NCBI GenBank assembly: GCA_947685225.1
Contig: CANTUV010000015.1
Location: 5,394,001 to 5,458,000 of the forward strand
DNA length: 64,000 bases
Reading direction: 5' to 3'
Source of the DNA: Garcia nutans
Lineage: Eukaryota; Streptophyta; Magnoliopsida; Malpighiales; Euphorbiaceae
Shown here: positions 34,426 to 44,573 of the stretch, in pieces
Position numbering within the stretch: the stretch's first letter is position 1
Layout of the letters: each line of letters starts with the position of its first letter
Notes under the pieces: generated by a model
Told to the model about the DNA's origin: nothing
Seen by the model: the letters and a program-made list of their open reading frames with translations, nothing else
The model's database searches: none
Position numbers and translations under genes: made by a program

Positions 34426-35203
34426 CTAAGGATACTGATCTTGCATCAATTGCTCATTCTCCCAAGATGCCTCTTTTCTAGCGTGATTCTTCCAAAGAAC
34501 CTTCATAATTGGCACTTTCTTATTTCTCAACTCTTTTCAATACCTTATAAGGTCCAATAAAACGAGGACTCAGCTTCCCTTTACGGCCAAATCTCAAAAT
34601 TCTCTTCCAAGGAGACACTTTCAAAAATACTTTATCTCCAATACTGAACTCTATATCTCTCCTCTTTAAATCTGAATAGGATTTCTGTCGGTCTGAAGCT
34701 GCTTTCAACTGAACCCAAATTATCTTCACCTTCTCTTCTGTTTCTTTAATCAAATTGGGACCAACCAACTTACTTTCTCCAACTTCATCCCAGCATAGTG
34801 GCATTATGCATCTTCTACCATACAATGCCTCATAAGGTGCCATTCTAATGCTGGACTGATGGCTGTTGTTATAAGCAAATTCCATCAAGAATCTTTCCCA
34901 ACTCCCAGAAAAATCAATTACACAACTTCTCAACATGTCCTCTAAAATCTGTATCACTCTCTCTGACTGCCCATCTGTCTGCGAATGAAAAGCAGTGCTA
35001 AAATGCAATCGAGAACCCAAAGCAGCATGCAAACTCTTCCAAAACCTTGAAGTAAACTTAGGATCTCGATCAGACACCAAAGAAATTGGGACTCCATGCA
35101 ATCTCACTATCTCACTAATATACAGCTCAGTCAACTTCTCAAGAGAATAATCCATCCGAACTGGAAGGAAATGAGCTGTCTTTGTCAACCGATCAACAAT
35201 CAC
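34426..35203 (-). pseudogene. Element G integrase (core part) and chromodomain
   Basis: Integrase sequence from VDRLTKTAHF through the second Asp (SDRDPKF) and the Glu (TDGQSERVIQ) to the GPY motif (FIGPYKV). Then the frame shifts and the sequence jumps directly to the chromodomain (VPIMKVLWKNH, KEASWENEQ), ending at a stop at 34426-34428. Compared with element E, about 75 residues between GPY motif and chromodomain are gone. The zinc-binding N-terminus and the first catalytic Asp are also missing: the sequence jumps from RNase H (35259) to here. The chromodomain would target insertion to marked chromatin. Confidence 0.86.
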
Positions 35204-35258
35204 CCAAATTGCATCATTAGGAACACAACTGAGCCTCTTTAATCTAATCCAACAACAA

Positions 35259-35731
35259 CTATCTCAACTTCAACTGAGCCAGCAAAGCACCATCATCACA
35301 TGATCCAAAACTAACATGCAATGCTCTCAACTCAACAAGCAATGAGAGCGAATATGCAGTCAAACCTGCCAAAGACTTCTGACTCAAGGCATCAGCAACA
35401 ACATTTGCCTTACCAGGATGATAATCAACCAAACAGTCATAGTCTTTAATCAACTCCAACCACCGTCTCTGCTGAAGATTCAGCTCTCTTTGAACCCCCA
35501 AGTATTTCAAACTCTTATGATCCGTATAAATAAAACACTTCTCCCCATAAAGGTAATGTCGCCAAATCTTCAAAGAAAACACTATGGCTGCCAACCCTAA
35601 ATCATGCGTCGGGTAATTCAACTCATGCGGCTTCAACTGCCGAGAAGCATAAGCTATGACTCTGCCCTTTTGCATTAAAACACAACCTAAACCACTATGT
35701 GAAGCATCATTGAAAATCACATATGGTTTAT
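35259..35731 (-). pseudogene. Element G RNase H (cut by element H)
   Basis: FNDASHSGLGCVLM, ELNYPTHDLGLAA and TDHKSLKYL are the RNase H blocks, ending in the segment that should lead to integrase. The second catalytic acid (E in the DLELA block of relatives) reads DLGLA here. At 35731 element H is inserted; the coding resumes on the far side at 55362 in the same frame. Confidence 0.88.
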
Positions 35732-36057
35732 TGATAGGACTATATTTTGCACATAATTTAATTATTATTCTAGTTATATTTTTATCCTTATCAATTGAAT
35801 TTGATCAATCTTTATTGTGAAAGATAGAATATTCATCATTTCAATTATAGAGTTGCAAGTATGAAGAAAAAGCTTATTTTGGCTAAAAATCATGGAAAAA
35901 TGGAAAGGAGGTCAAATCAAGCTTAAAAATGGAAGAAAATGAGTTTACATGGTCTTATAAACCATGATACATGATTTTGAACTTGAAAATGGAATTAAAG
36001 ATGAGAAATCAAGAGGTCTAGAGTCGTTTTGAATATCAGGGCCAAAGCTATCAAAAA

Positions 36058-36450
36058 TCCATGGCCATGGGATTTGATTTGAAGTTGTCCAAGTTTTTCA
36101 ATGACAGAAATTGCAAGGGCAGAAGCATTTGGGAAGCCATGACCATGAAGCTCAAAGGCCACGACCATGGCATGGATTTTGGCTCTATTTTAAAGAGATT
36201 TTACATATTTAGAAGCATTTTTGAAAGCCATGACTGTGGCCTCCCAAAGGCCACGACCGTGGGTTCCATTTCGTCACTGCTTGAGCCAAGAACAAGAAGA
36301 AAATAAATCTGGCAGCCTCATCCCAAAAGCCACGACCGTGACCTCCCAAAGGCCATGACCCTGGCCTTCCAAACTGACCATTTTACAGCTCTAAAGTGCT
36401 CAAACCAACCAAGCCAACTCAGGCCACGACCGTGGCACTCAAAAGCCACG
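36058..36450 (+). promoter_or_regulatory. CACG/CGTG dyad cluster in the H 5' LTR
   Basis: Around eight words of the form CCACGACCGTGG or its CpG-decayed form CCATGACCATGG, spaced 20-60 bp, upstream of TATTTAAA at 36564. The same cluster lies at 53967-54365 in the 3' LTR, where some words keep CACG and others read CATG. Confidence 0.6.
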
Positions 36451-37192
36451 ACCGTGGGGCCGAAAATCATGACTTTGAGCAAACAATTGGGTAGGTGTTG
36501 AACCAAACAAGGTGTGGCCTGACCTTTTCAGTTTTTCCCCACTAAAGAAGCTTCCAAACACTCTATTTAAACACACTTCCTCCAAGGTATGAGATAAGTA
36601 ATAGATTGGATTAGATTCATCCAAATAAATTTAGTTTAGAGGTGTGAAATTCTGCTTCAAGGAGGAGCTCAAGATCCAAGTCAAGATCTTCTTCAAAGAA
36701 ATAGAGTTTGATCTTTATTGTTCCTTTTAAATTATGTTTTCATTTACTATTTTGAATATTTGTAATGTTTTTATTTCAATAATGAAGAACTAATCCTCTT
36801 TAGGGTTGGTCCCTTTAATTGAATTTATCATGGAGTTATAAATGTCTATTTGGTTAATTTAGTTATCCTTTGATTATTTTGTTGTCTTTAATCTTAATGC
36901 TTTGATTATTTGGCCAATTATTAATTGATTTGAGATGTTGTGTGATGGAGCGAGAGTGGAAGCATGACATCAGTCCTAGGAGATAACAATCTTAAGTAAG
37001 TTTCTCACTTAGAGATAAGGTTAAACCCTTAAGAGGTTGATTTAAGATTCTCATAAAACTTAATGAATTGATTTAATCACTTATGATCACGAGAGTAGAT
37101 GTAAGGATTAAAGTCGATATTAGTTCTAGTACTTGAGAGAGACTTGAGCTTGATTTAGGAGAATCTAACCATTAATCGAAAGGAAGACTTAA

Positions 37193-39719
37193 TGTAATAT
37201 CCCCATGTATGCCCTAGAAGTTTTGATTATGTTGTTGTTGTTGTTGTTGTTGTTGGTTTAAAATGTGATTGAATGTATATGTTAAGTTGATAAGGAAAAA
37301 TTGTGTAGAGAGAAATGTATATGTAGTGTATATGGTAATATATATAACATATATGTTGGTCAAAGTGGAAAGTCAAGGGAAGAGGATATTTTATTGTTAC
37401 TTGTGAAATTACTTAAAAGGGCTTGTAAATAATAGGAAGAGAAAGCATATGAGAAGAGGACATTTAAGTAATTTCCTAATTATTTTTGTGGTGGAGATTT
37501 AAAGAAGAAGCAAAGTTTGACTTTTACTCTTCATTGTCATTTTCTTTTCTTTTCTTCTTGTGTGGCCGGCTCATCAAAGGGACAAGAGAGTAAGAGAACA
37601 AGTGAAGGTTTTGTTGATTCCAAGCTCAAATTGAAAGGAGTTTTCAAGTATGCAAGTTGGAATTTCAAGGAATTTCATGATTTGGTAAGTTTTCTCTTGT
37701 TTGCCATTGTTATTTTTGAAGTTATGTTTAAGTTGAGTTGGGGTTTGATGATGGTATGATTAAGGTTGTTTATGGTGTGAATTTAAGTGTTGAGATTGCT
37801 TGATAGATGAGAAGTTAAGTGGGTGTTGATGTTGGAAATGGTAAGTGATAAATTATATTGTGTTATTTTGGATTAGGTATTGGAAGAAGGTGATTTGCTC
37901 TAATTTGAGAAGTGAAGAATTATTGGAGAAAAGAAAGTGTTTGGAGTTGTATAATTGGTGCTAAAGGTAAGTACAAACTATATGGTTACAAACATGCATA
38001 TATTGTTTAATCTTTAAACACTTTTGGTTTGTAAATGTGATAGGGTATCAAATGTATTGTAAATGAATGTTGGTGATGAAAATATTGTGATGAGCATGTA
38101 AAATAATTGCTAATGATGTTGATTATGTCCATTTGAATGAGGTTATGTTGTGTACAATGTGTTTTAAGTTAACCAAAAGAAATTTGGCTACATTTAGGGT
38201 TTATGCATGAGAGACATGTAATTTGGGACGGTCGCTATTATTAATGTGCGGTCGCGACTTAGGTCGGGCTTCTGGCCGCGAAACCTACTGTAATAAGGTT
38301 TCATCTTGTAATTGTATGGAGCGGTCGTATTTGGGTGAGGCGCGACCGCTAGAAAGGTTCTGTTCACCTTATTGGAAGCAATCTAATCCTGCAACAAGAT
38401 TCTCAAATACATGTTAAATAGATCATCCATTTGAGTTGTCAAGGATCAAAATAGAGATCATTTGTCTAACATCATTGTTGAATCATGAAATGTGAGATGA
38501 TATGGAATTGATAATGCATATGATATTACATGAACAAGGTTATGCATTGTGTATTGTGAGGCTTGTGAATGGTGATGTGTATTATGAATAATGTACTTTG
38601 AAATGTGATACCAATAATGCTATATGCACAATATGAAATGCTATAAAGCCATTGTGATTGGCTATGATGGTTCAATTGAAAGAAATGAGGCATGTTTGCC
38701 TAGTTGATGATGAGATTTGAAAATGAAATGATAAATGAATTGTGTGGCTAATGTGTTATTCCATTTTCAGAGTTTGTTGTTGGTGGCATGCCTATAATGA
38801 GTAACAATCTCTTGAAGTTAGGTTGGAATTGATTCCTTGAAGCCTAATTGAGATGTTACAACCCTTGAAGCTAGGTTGGGTTGGTTCTTGAAGCCAAGTT
38901 GGGTTGAAGCTTAGCATGCTTTGCTCCCCTTGAAGCTTGGTTGAACCTAATCCTTGAAGCCTAGTTGGGTATATGATATTGATAAATATGATAACAAAAC
39001 CAAAACATTAACTCTGAAAATTGAATGGCATATTAGTGTGTCTTAGGCCCAATGCTTGTCTTTGTTTAGTGTTGTTAATGAATGGTTTAATGAGTAACTA
39101 ATGAGGTATATGAAGAGATGTTGAAATGTGATATGTCTATTTATATTGGATTGTGAAATGTAATGGTATGTTGTTTGCTTTGCATATATGATGTTACATG
39201 TATAATATGGATTGATAATTAACATTGCATTGCATTAAAGCATAACATAAGCATGATTTGTCTTACTAAGCCGTTGGCTTAGTGCGATAGTGTTTAATCG
39301 CGCAGGTAACAGAGTTGAACCCGAGAGTTCTTCGAAACCTAGTGAGAGTAGACATTGAAGGGTTTATTCTTGGATTTAAAGATCAGAGGAGAGCTGCCAA
39401 TCATGTATAAATTCTTTATGTTTTGTAAAGTATTGTGTATAATGTAAATATGTGTATATTTATAGATATGGATTTAAATGTTTTCGTATATGTAAATATT
39501 TTATAAATTCTGCTGCGTATTAAGTAAATGTATTTATATCTATTTTGTTTTATATTACAAGTAATTACTTATTTTTCTTTAATGTATAATGAGAAAGCTT
39601 ATAGTATCATTTAAAATGTTTTGAATGTTAATAAAAATCTGTGGCATTCCTATATTCGATACATGTATACTACATTGTGGTGTATGTAGTGTGTATGTAT
39701 TGGGTGTGGGGGTGTTACA
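37193..39719 (+). repeat. 5' LTR of element E
   Basis: TGTAATATCCCC to GGTGTTACA. Landmarks: GTT microsatellite at 37236; TATA-like ATTTAAAG near 37497; GGCCGGC at 37563; donor-like GGTAAGT at 37684; acceptor-like GATTAG at 37871-37876; donor-like GGTAAGTAC at 37966; words GCGGTCGCGAC and GCGCGACCGC at 38225-38350; inverted-repeat arms at 38764 and 39010; paired hairpins at 39265-39301. Confidence 0.94.
37685..37876 (+). other. Candidate leader intron 1 of element E
   Basis: GTAAGT at 37685-37690 to AG at 37875-37876 (TTTGGATTAG). Sites at the same relative places occur in LTRs D, G and L; K seems to have lost the donor. Predicted from sequence conservation only. Confidence 0.45.
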
Positions 39720-39874
39720 GTTGTTTTGGTATCAGAGCCTAGGTTTGAGATTCTCAACCTAGGTAAAATGTAATAAAAAGAACATTTTTACTTAAAAAGT
39801 GGTTTTGAATAACATATATGTTTGGGATTGGCAGTCTCTGATCTTTAATAGGACGTATTCTGTTGTGTTTGCAG
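37967..39874 (+). other. Candidate leader intron 2 of element E, spanning the PBS
   Basis: Donor AAG|GTAAGTAC at 37967 and acceptor TTTGCAG ending at 39874, 12 bases before the gag ATG. The same donor is in D, G, L (K slightly mutated) and the same acceptor context precedes gag in G (60422-60427). Removing it would take out the PBS and many upstream ATGs. Predicted only. Confidence 0.45.
39727..39739 (+). other. Primer binding site of element E
   Basis: TGGTATCAGAGCC, complementary to the initiator tRNA-Met 3' end, seven bases behind the 5' LTR. Confidence 0.94.
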
Positions 39875-39886
39875 AAATAGGTTGTG

Positions 39887-42800
39887 ATGGATCCTCATTT
39901 GCGTCAGTCAGTTGAGGATAGTGAGGAGAGTGTAGCTCCAGAGGATAGAGCTAGAGTTGATAGTGCTGAGGAGGCACCTGCTTCGGTGTCAGGGAGACCA
40001 GTTGGTGAGGAGGTTCCACCAGCTTGGCTTAGGCATGTGGTTGAAGCTTTGAGGCAAGCACCAGTGCAACCACCACCACCCCCTCAGCCTGTGGTATCAG
40101 TGAGGCACTATGATAAACTAAGGAAGTATGGAGCAGAGGATTTCCTTGGTACAGTTGATCCAGCTGTAGCGGAGCAGTGGCTTGATAAAGTACAAAGGAT
40201 CTTTATTCAGTTGCAAGCCACATCGGAGGAAAAGTTTGACTATGCAAGATCTTTGCTACAGAAGGATGCATATGACTGGTGGAGGACAGTGCCCCATTCT
40301 ATGGATGATCCACCAACCTTGTCCTATGCTGACTTTCTGAGAGAGTTTGAATTGAAGTATACTCCGAGGGAGTATAAAGACATGAAGAAGATGGAGTTTT
40401 TGAGCTTGAAGCAAGACAGCAGGACTATAACTGAATATGAGGTTGAGTTTATTAGATTGAGCCATTATGCTGGGGGCATTATTGCTGATGAGATAAATAG
40501 ATGTAGGAGATTTGAGGAGGGATTGAGGCCCTCTATCATGTGTCTAGTGGCTGGATCTCGATATCACGATTTCTCCCAGCTAGTGGCGGCAGCTCGAAGT
40601 GTAGAGCGAGCTCAAGTTATTGCAGCTGCTTCAGAGGAAGAGGTTAGGGTTAGGAGGCCCCAGTTTGAGGCAGGGTCTTCTTCAGCTAAGAGAGGTAAAG
40701 GAAGCTTTGTTCCTAGAGTTAGTAGGAGTCAGAGGTCAGCTGGTAGGTCAGTGCAGTTTCAGAGGCAGAGATTTAGACCTGCAGCTTCAGTGGCCAGTGC
40801 TCCGACCCCAATGATTCAGAGATCCACCCTACCCATCTGCATTCATTGTGGTAGGCCACATGGTGGTCCTTGCTGGAAGACTGGTGTAGCAGGGGTTTGC
40901 TTCAGATGTGGATCACCTAATCACTTTGTGAGAGATTGTCCTGAGAGGCAAGAACAGATGTCAGTTGATACTGCAGCTTCTCGACCTAGTGTGAGGGGAG
41001 GTCGAGGAGGCAGAGGTGTTAACCGGGGAGGCAGATCTGGGTTCAGTGCTAGAGGAGGTTCTACATCCAGAGAGAGTAGACCAGAGGAGGTTGGGTCTTC
41101 CCAGAGGATGTATGTTATGCAGAGGCAGCCAGATGCTTCGGCAGTCATAGCTGGTACTTTTTCTTTATTTGATACTTCAGTACTTGCTTTGATTGATCCC
41201 GGATCCACCCATTCCTATATTAGTGCATCTGTTTTGCCTGTGTCTGATATGCATGCTGAGTCCCTAGGATTTGATGTGTTGGTAACAAATCCTTTAGGGC
41301 ATAGTGTGATTGTGAGCAAGGTGCACCGAGATAGTGCAGTGAGGGTGCAAGGTGAGGAGTTCCTTGGAGATTTGATTGAGATGCCATTTAAGGAATATGA
41401 TGTGATTCTAGGCATGGATTGGCTATCTAGACATGGAGCTGTGGTAGACTGTAAAAGGAAAATTGTTTCTTTGAGAACTGCTGATGGTAGAGAAGTGATA
41501 GTATCTAATGAGCAGGAACAGCTAGCCTCCTTATTTGTTTCAGCTGTTGCAGCTAGGAGATTGGTTAGGAAGGGGTGTGAAGCTTATCTTGCTCATGTGA
41601 TAGATACTAGAGTGAAGGGTTCTCCCATTGATAGTATTGCCACAGTTGCAGAGTTCCCAGATGTATTTCCAGAGGAGTTGCCAGGGTTACCTCCTGAGAG
41701 AGAGGTGGAGTTCGGTATTGAATTGTTGCCTGGTACCACTCCTATCTCTAGTACTCCTTATAGAATGGCACCAGCTGAATTGAGGGAGTTGAAAGTGCAA
41801 TTGCAGGAGTTGTTGGATAAAGGATTTATTCGCCCCAGTGTTTCTCCTTGGGGAGCTCCTGTGTTATTTGTGAAGAAGAAAGATGGTACTATGAGGTTGT
41901 GTATCGATTATAGGCAATTGAACAAGGTGACTATTAAAAATAAATATCCTTTGCCTAGAATCGATGATCTCTTTGATCAATTGAAGGGTGCGGCTGTGTT
42001 TTCTAAAATTGATTTGAGATCAGGGTACCATCAGCTGAGAGTCAGAGCTGAAGATGTTCCTAAGACAGCTTTTCAGACCAGGTATGGGCATTATGAGTTT
42101 CTAGTTATGCCTTTTGGTTTGACGAATGCACCTGCAGCTTTTATGGATTTGATGAATAGGGTGTTTAGGCCCTATTTGGATCAGTTTGTGGTAGTGTTTA
42201 TAGATGATATTCTGGTATATTCACGTAATGAGGAAGAGCATGACAAGCATCTGCGGATTGTGTTGCAGATTTTGAGAGAGAAGCAGTTGTTTGCTAAACT
42301 GTCGAAGTGTGAATTCTGGTTGGACCAAGTAGCTTTTCTCGGTCATATAGTTTCAGCAGAGGGTATTAGAGTTGATCCAAGTAAAGTTGAAGCTATTCTG
42401 AATTGGAGTCCACCCAAGTCTGTAACTGAAGTTAGAAGTTTTCTGGGTTTGGCAGGCTATTACCGACGGTTTGTGAAAGGATTTTCTTTGATAGCTACTC
42501 CACTCACCAGATTACTTCGTAAGGGAGTTAGATTTGTGTGGACAGATCAGTGTCAGACTAGCTTTAATCAGTTGAGAGAAATGTTGACTCAAGCGCCTGT
42601 TCTTATTTTACCTGTGGAAGGCAAACCATATGTAATCTACAGTGATGCTTCACATAATGGTTTGGGTTGTGTACTGATGTAAGAAGGTAGAGTGATAGCT
42701 TATGCTTCTCGACAGTTGAAGCCGCATGAGCTTAATTATCCGACCCATGATTTGGAGCTAGCAGCCATTGTTTTTGCATTGAAGATTTGGCGACACTATT

Positions 42801-44527
42801 TGTTTGGGAAGAAATGTTTCATCTACACTGATCACAAAAGTTTGAAATATTTGGGGGTTCAGAAAGAGCTTAATCTGCGACAGAGGAGATGGTTGGAATT
42901 GATTAAAGAGTACGACTGTTTGATTGATTATCATCCAGGTAAAGCAAATGTTGTTGATGATGCCTTGAGTCGGAAGTCTTTAGCTGGTTTCATTATTTAT
43001 TTGCTCTTGTTGCTTGTTGAGTTGAGAGCATTGCATGCCAGTTTTGTATCTTGTGATGATGGTGCATTGTTGGCACAGTTGCAATTAAAACTAGTTTTGT
43101 TGGATCAGATTAAAGAGGCTCAGTTGGCTGATGAGAAGATTCAAAAGATTGTTGCAAATTGTCAGAGTGGAAAGAGTCAAGATTTTGTTGTGAGAGATGA
43201 TGGGAGTCTCTGGTTTAAGAATAGATTATGTGTACCCGATGATGCTAATTTGAAAAGAATCATTTTGGAAGAAGCACATCAGTCAGTGTTTGCTATGCAT
43301 CCGGGCAATACAAAGATGTATCATGATTTGAGGCAATTTTACTGGTGGTCTGGTATGAAGAGAGACATTGTGGAGTTTGTATCCAGATGTCTCACATGTC
43401 AGAAGGTAAAAGCAGAGCATCAAGTTCCAACCGGGTTACTTCAACCGTTGTCAGTGCTTGAATGGAAGTGGGAAAGAGTGACAATGGATTTTGTGTCTGG
43501 TTTCCCATTGACACAAAAGAAACATGATGCCATATGGGTGATTGTGGATAGATTGACTAAAACAGCTCATTTTCTTCCGGTTCCGATGGATTACTCTTTG
43601 GAGAGGTTAGCTGAGCTGTATATCCATGAGATTGTAAAGTTGCATGGTGTTCCAACTTCTTTAGTGTCTGATCGAGATCCCCGGTTTACTTCCAGGTTTT
43701 GGAAGAGTTTGCATGGTGCTTTGGGTTCTCGATTACACTTTAGTACTTCTTTCCATCCGCAGACAGATGGGCAGTCAGAGAGAGTGATACAGATTATTGA
43801 GGATATGTTGAGAAGCTGTGTCATTGATTTCTCTGGAAGTTGGGATGGATTCTTACCTCTTGTGGAGTTTGCATACAATAACAGTCACCAATCTAGCATT
43901 GGTATGGCACCGTTTGAAGCATTGTATGGCAGACAGTGTAGGACACCTCTTTGTTGGAGTGAACTTGGGGAAAGTAAATTAATTGGGCCTGATTTGATTC
44001 AAGAAACTGAAGAGAAAGTGAAGTTGATTCGAGGCAGGTTGAAAGCAGCTTCAGACCGACAGAAGTCTTATGCGGATCTGAAAAGGAGAGACATAGAATT
44101 TGATGTTGGAGATAAGGTATTTTTAAAAGTGTCTACTTGGAAAAAGATTCTGAGATTTGGTCGAAAAGGGAAATTGAGTCCTCGTTTCATTGGACCGTAT
44201 GAAGTTTTGGAAAGAATTGGGCCAGTTGCTTATCGACTCGCTTTGCCACCTGAGTTGGATCGTATTCATAATGTATTCCATGTTTCTATGTTGAGGAGAT
44301 ACAGATCGGATTCATCTCATGTGTTGCCAATTGAATCTATCGAGGTAAACCAAGATTTGACATTTGAAGAGGAACCAGTTGCTATTTTGGCACGTGAAGT
44401 GAAAGAGTTGAGAAACAAGAGTGTGCCATTGGTGAAAGTTCTATGGAAGAATCATGGAAAGGAAGAGGCAACTTGGGAAAGTGAACAAATCATGCGAGAG
44501 CAATATCCTCAATTATTTCGGACTTGA
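39887..44527 (+). pseudogene. gag-pol: Element E gag-pol polyprotein, one in-frame stop
   Basis: The start is the ATG at 39887. Domains in order: Gag (about residues 80-230), two Cys-rich knuckles (CIHCGRPHGGPC and CFRCGSPNHFVRDC), and protease with active site DPGS at residue 437. RT follows with catalytic FIDD (Asp 773, 774), then RNase H from about 875 (YSDASHNG). Integrase has a zinc-binding part and catalytic residues Asp1201, Asp1262 and Glu1298, so the spacing is D-60-D-35-E. A C-terminal chromodomain (VPLVKVLWKNHGKEEATW) ends at residue 1546. The TAA at 42680-42682 (codon 932) falls in RNase H, and the frame continues unbroken behind it. ADALS of relatives reads DDALS. Length and order are those of a complete Tekay polyprotein. 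Confidence 0.95.
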
Positions 44528-44560
44528 TATCAGGTAATTTCGAGGACGAAATTTCTTTTT

Positions 44561-44573
44561 AGAGGTGGAGAAT
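44561..44573 (+). other. Polypurine tract of element E
   Basis: AGAGGTGGAGAAT directly before the 3' LTR start TGTAATATCC. Confidence 0.9.

Noticed and set aside
37517..37759. 80-residue ORF repeated at 44895-45137
   Set aside because: It occurs twice only because the LTRs are duplicates. Related LTRs D, K and L do not keep the frame, and it crosses a candidate splice donor.
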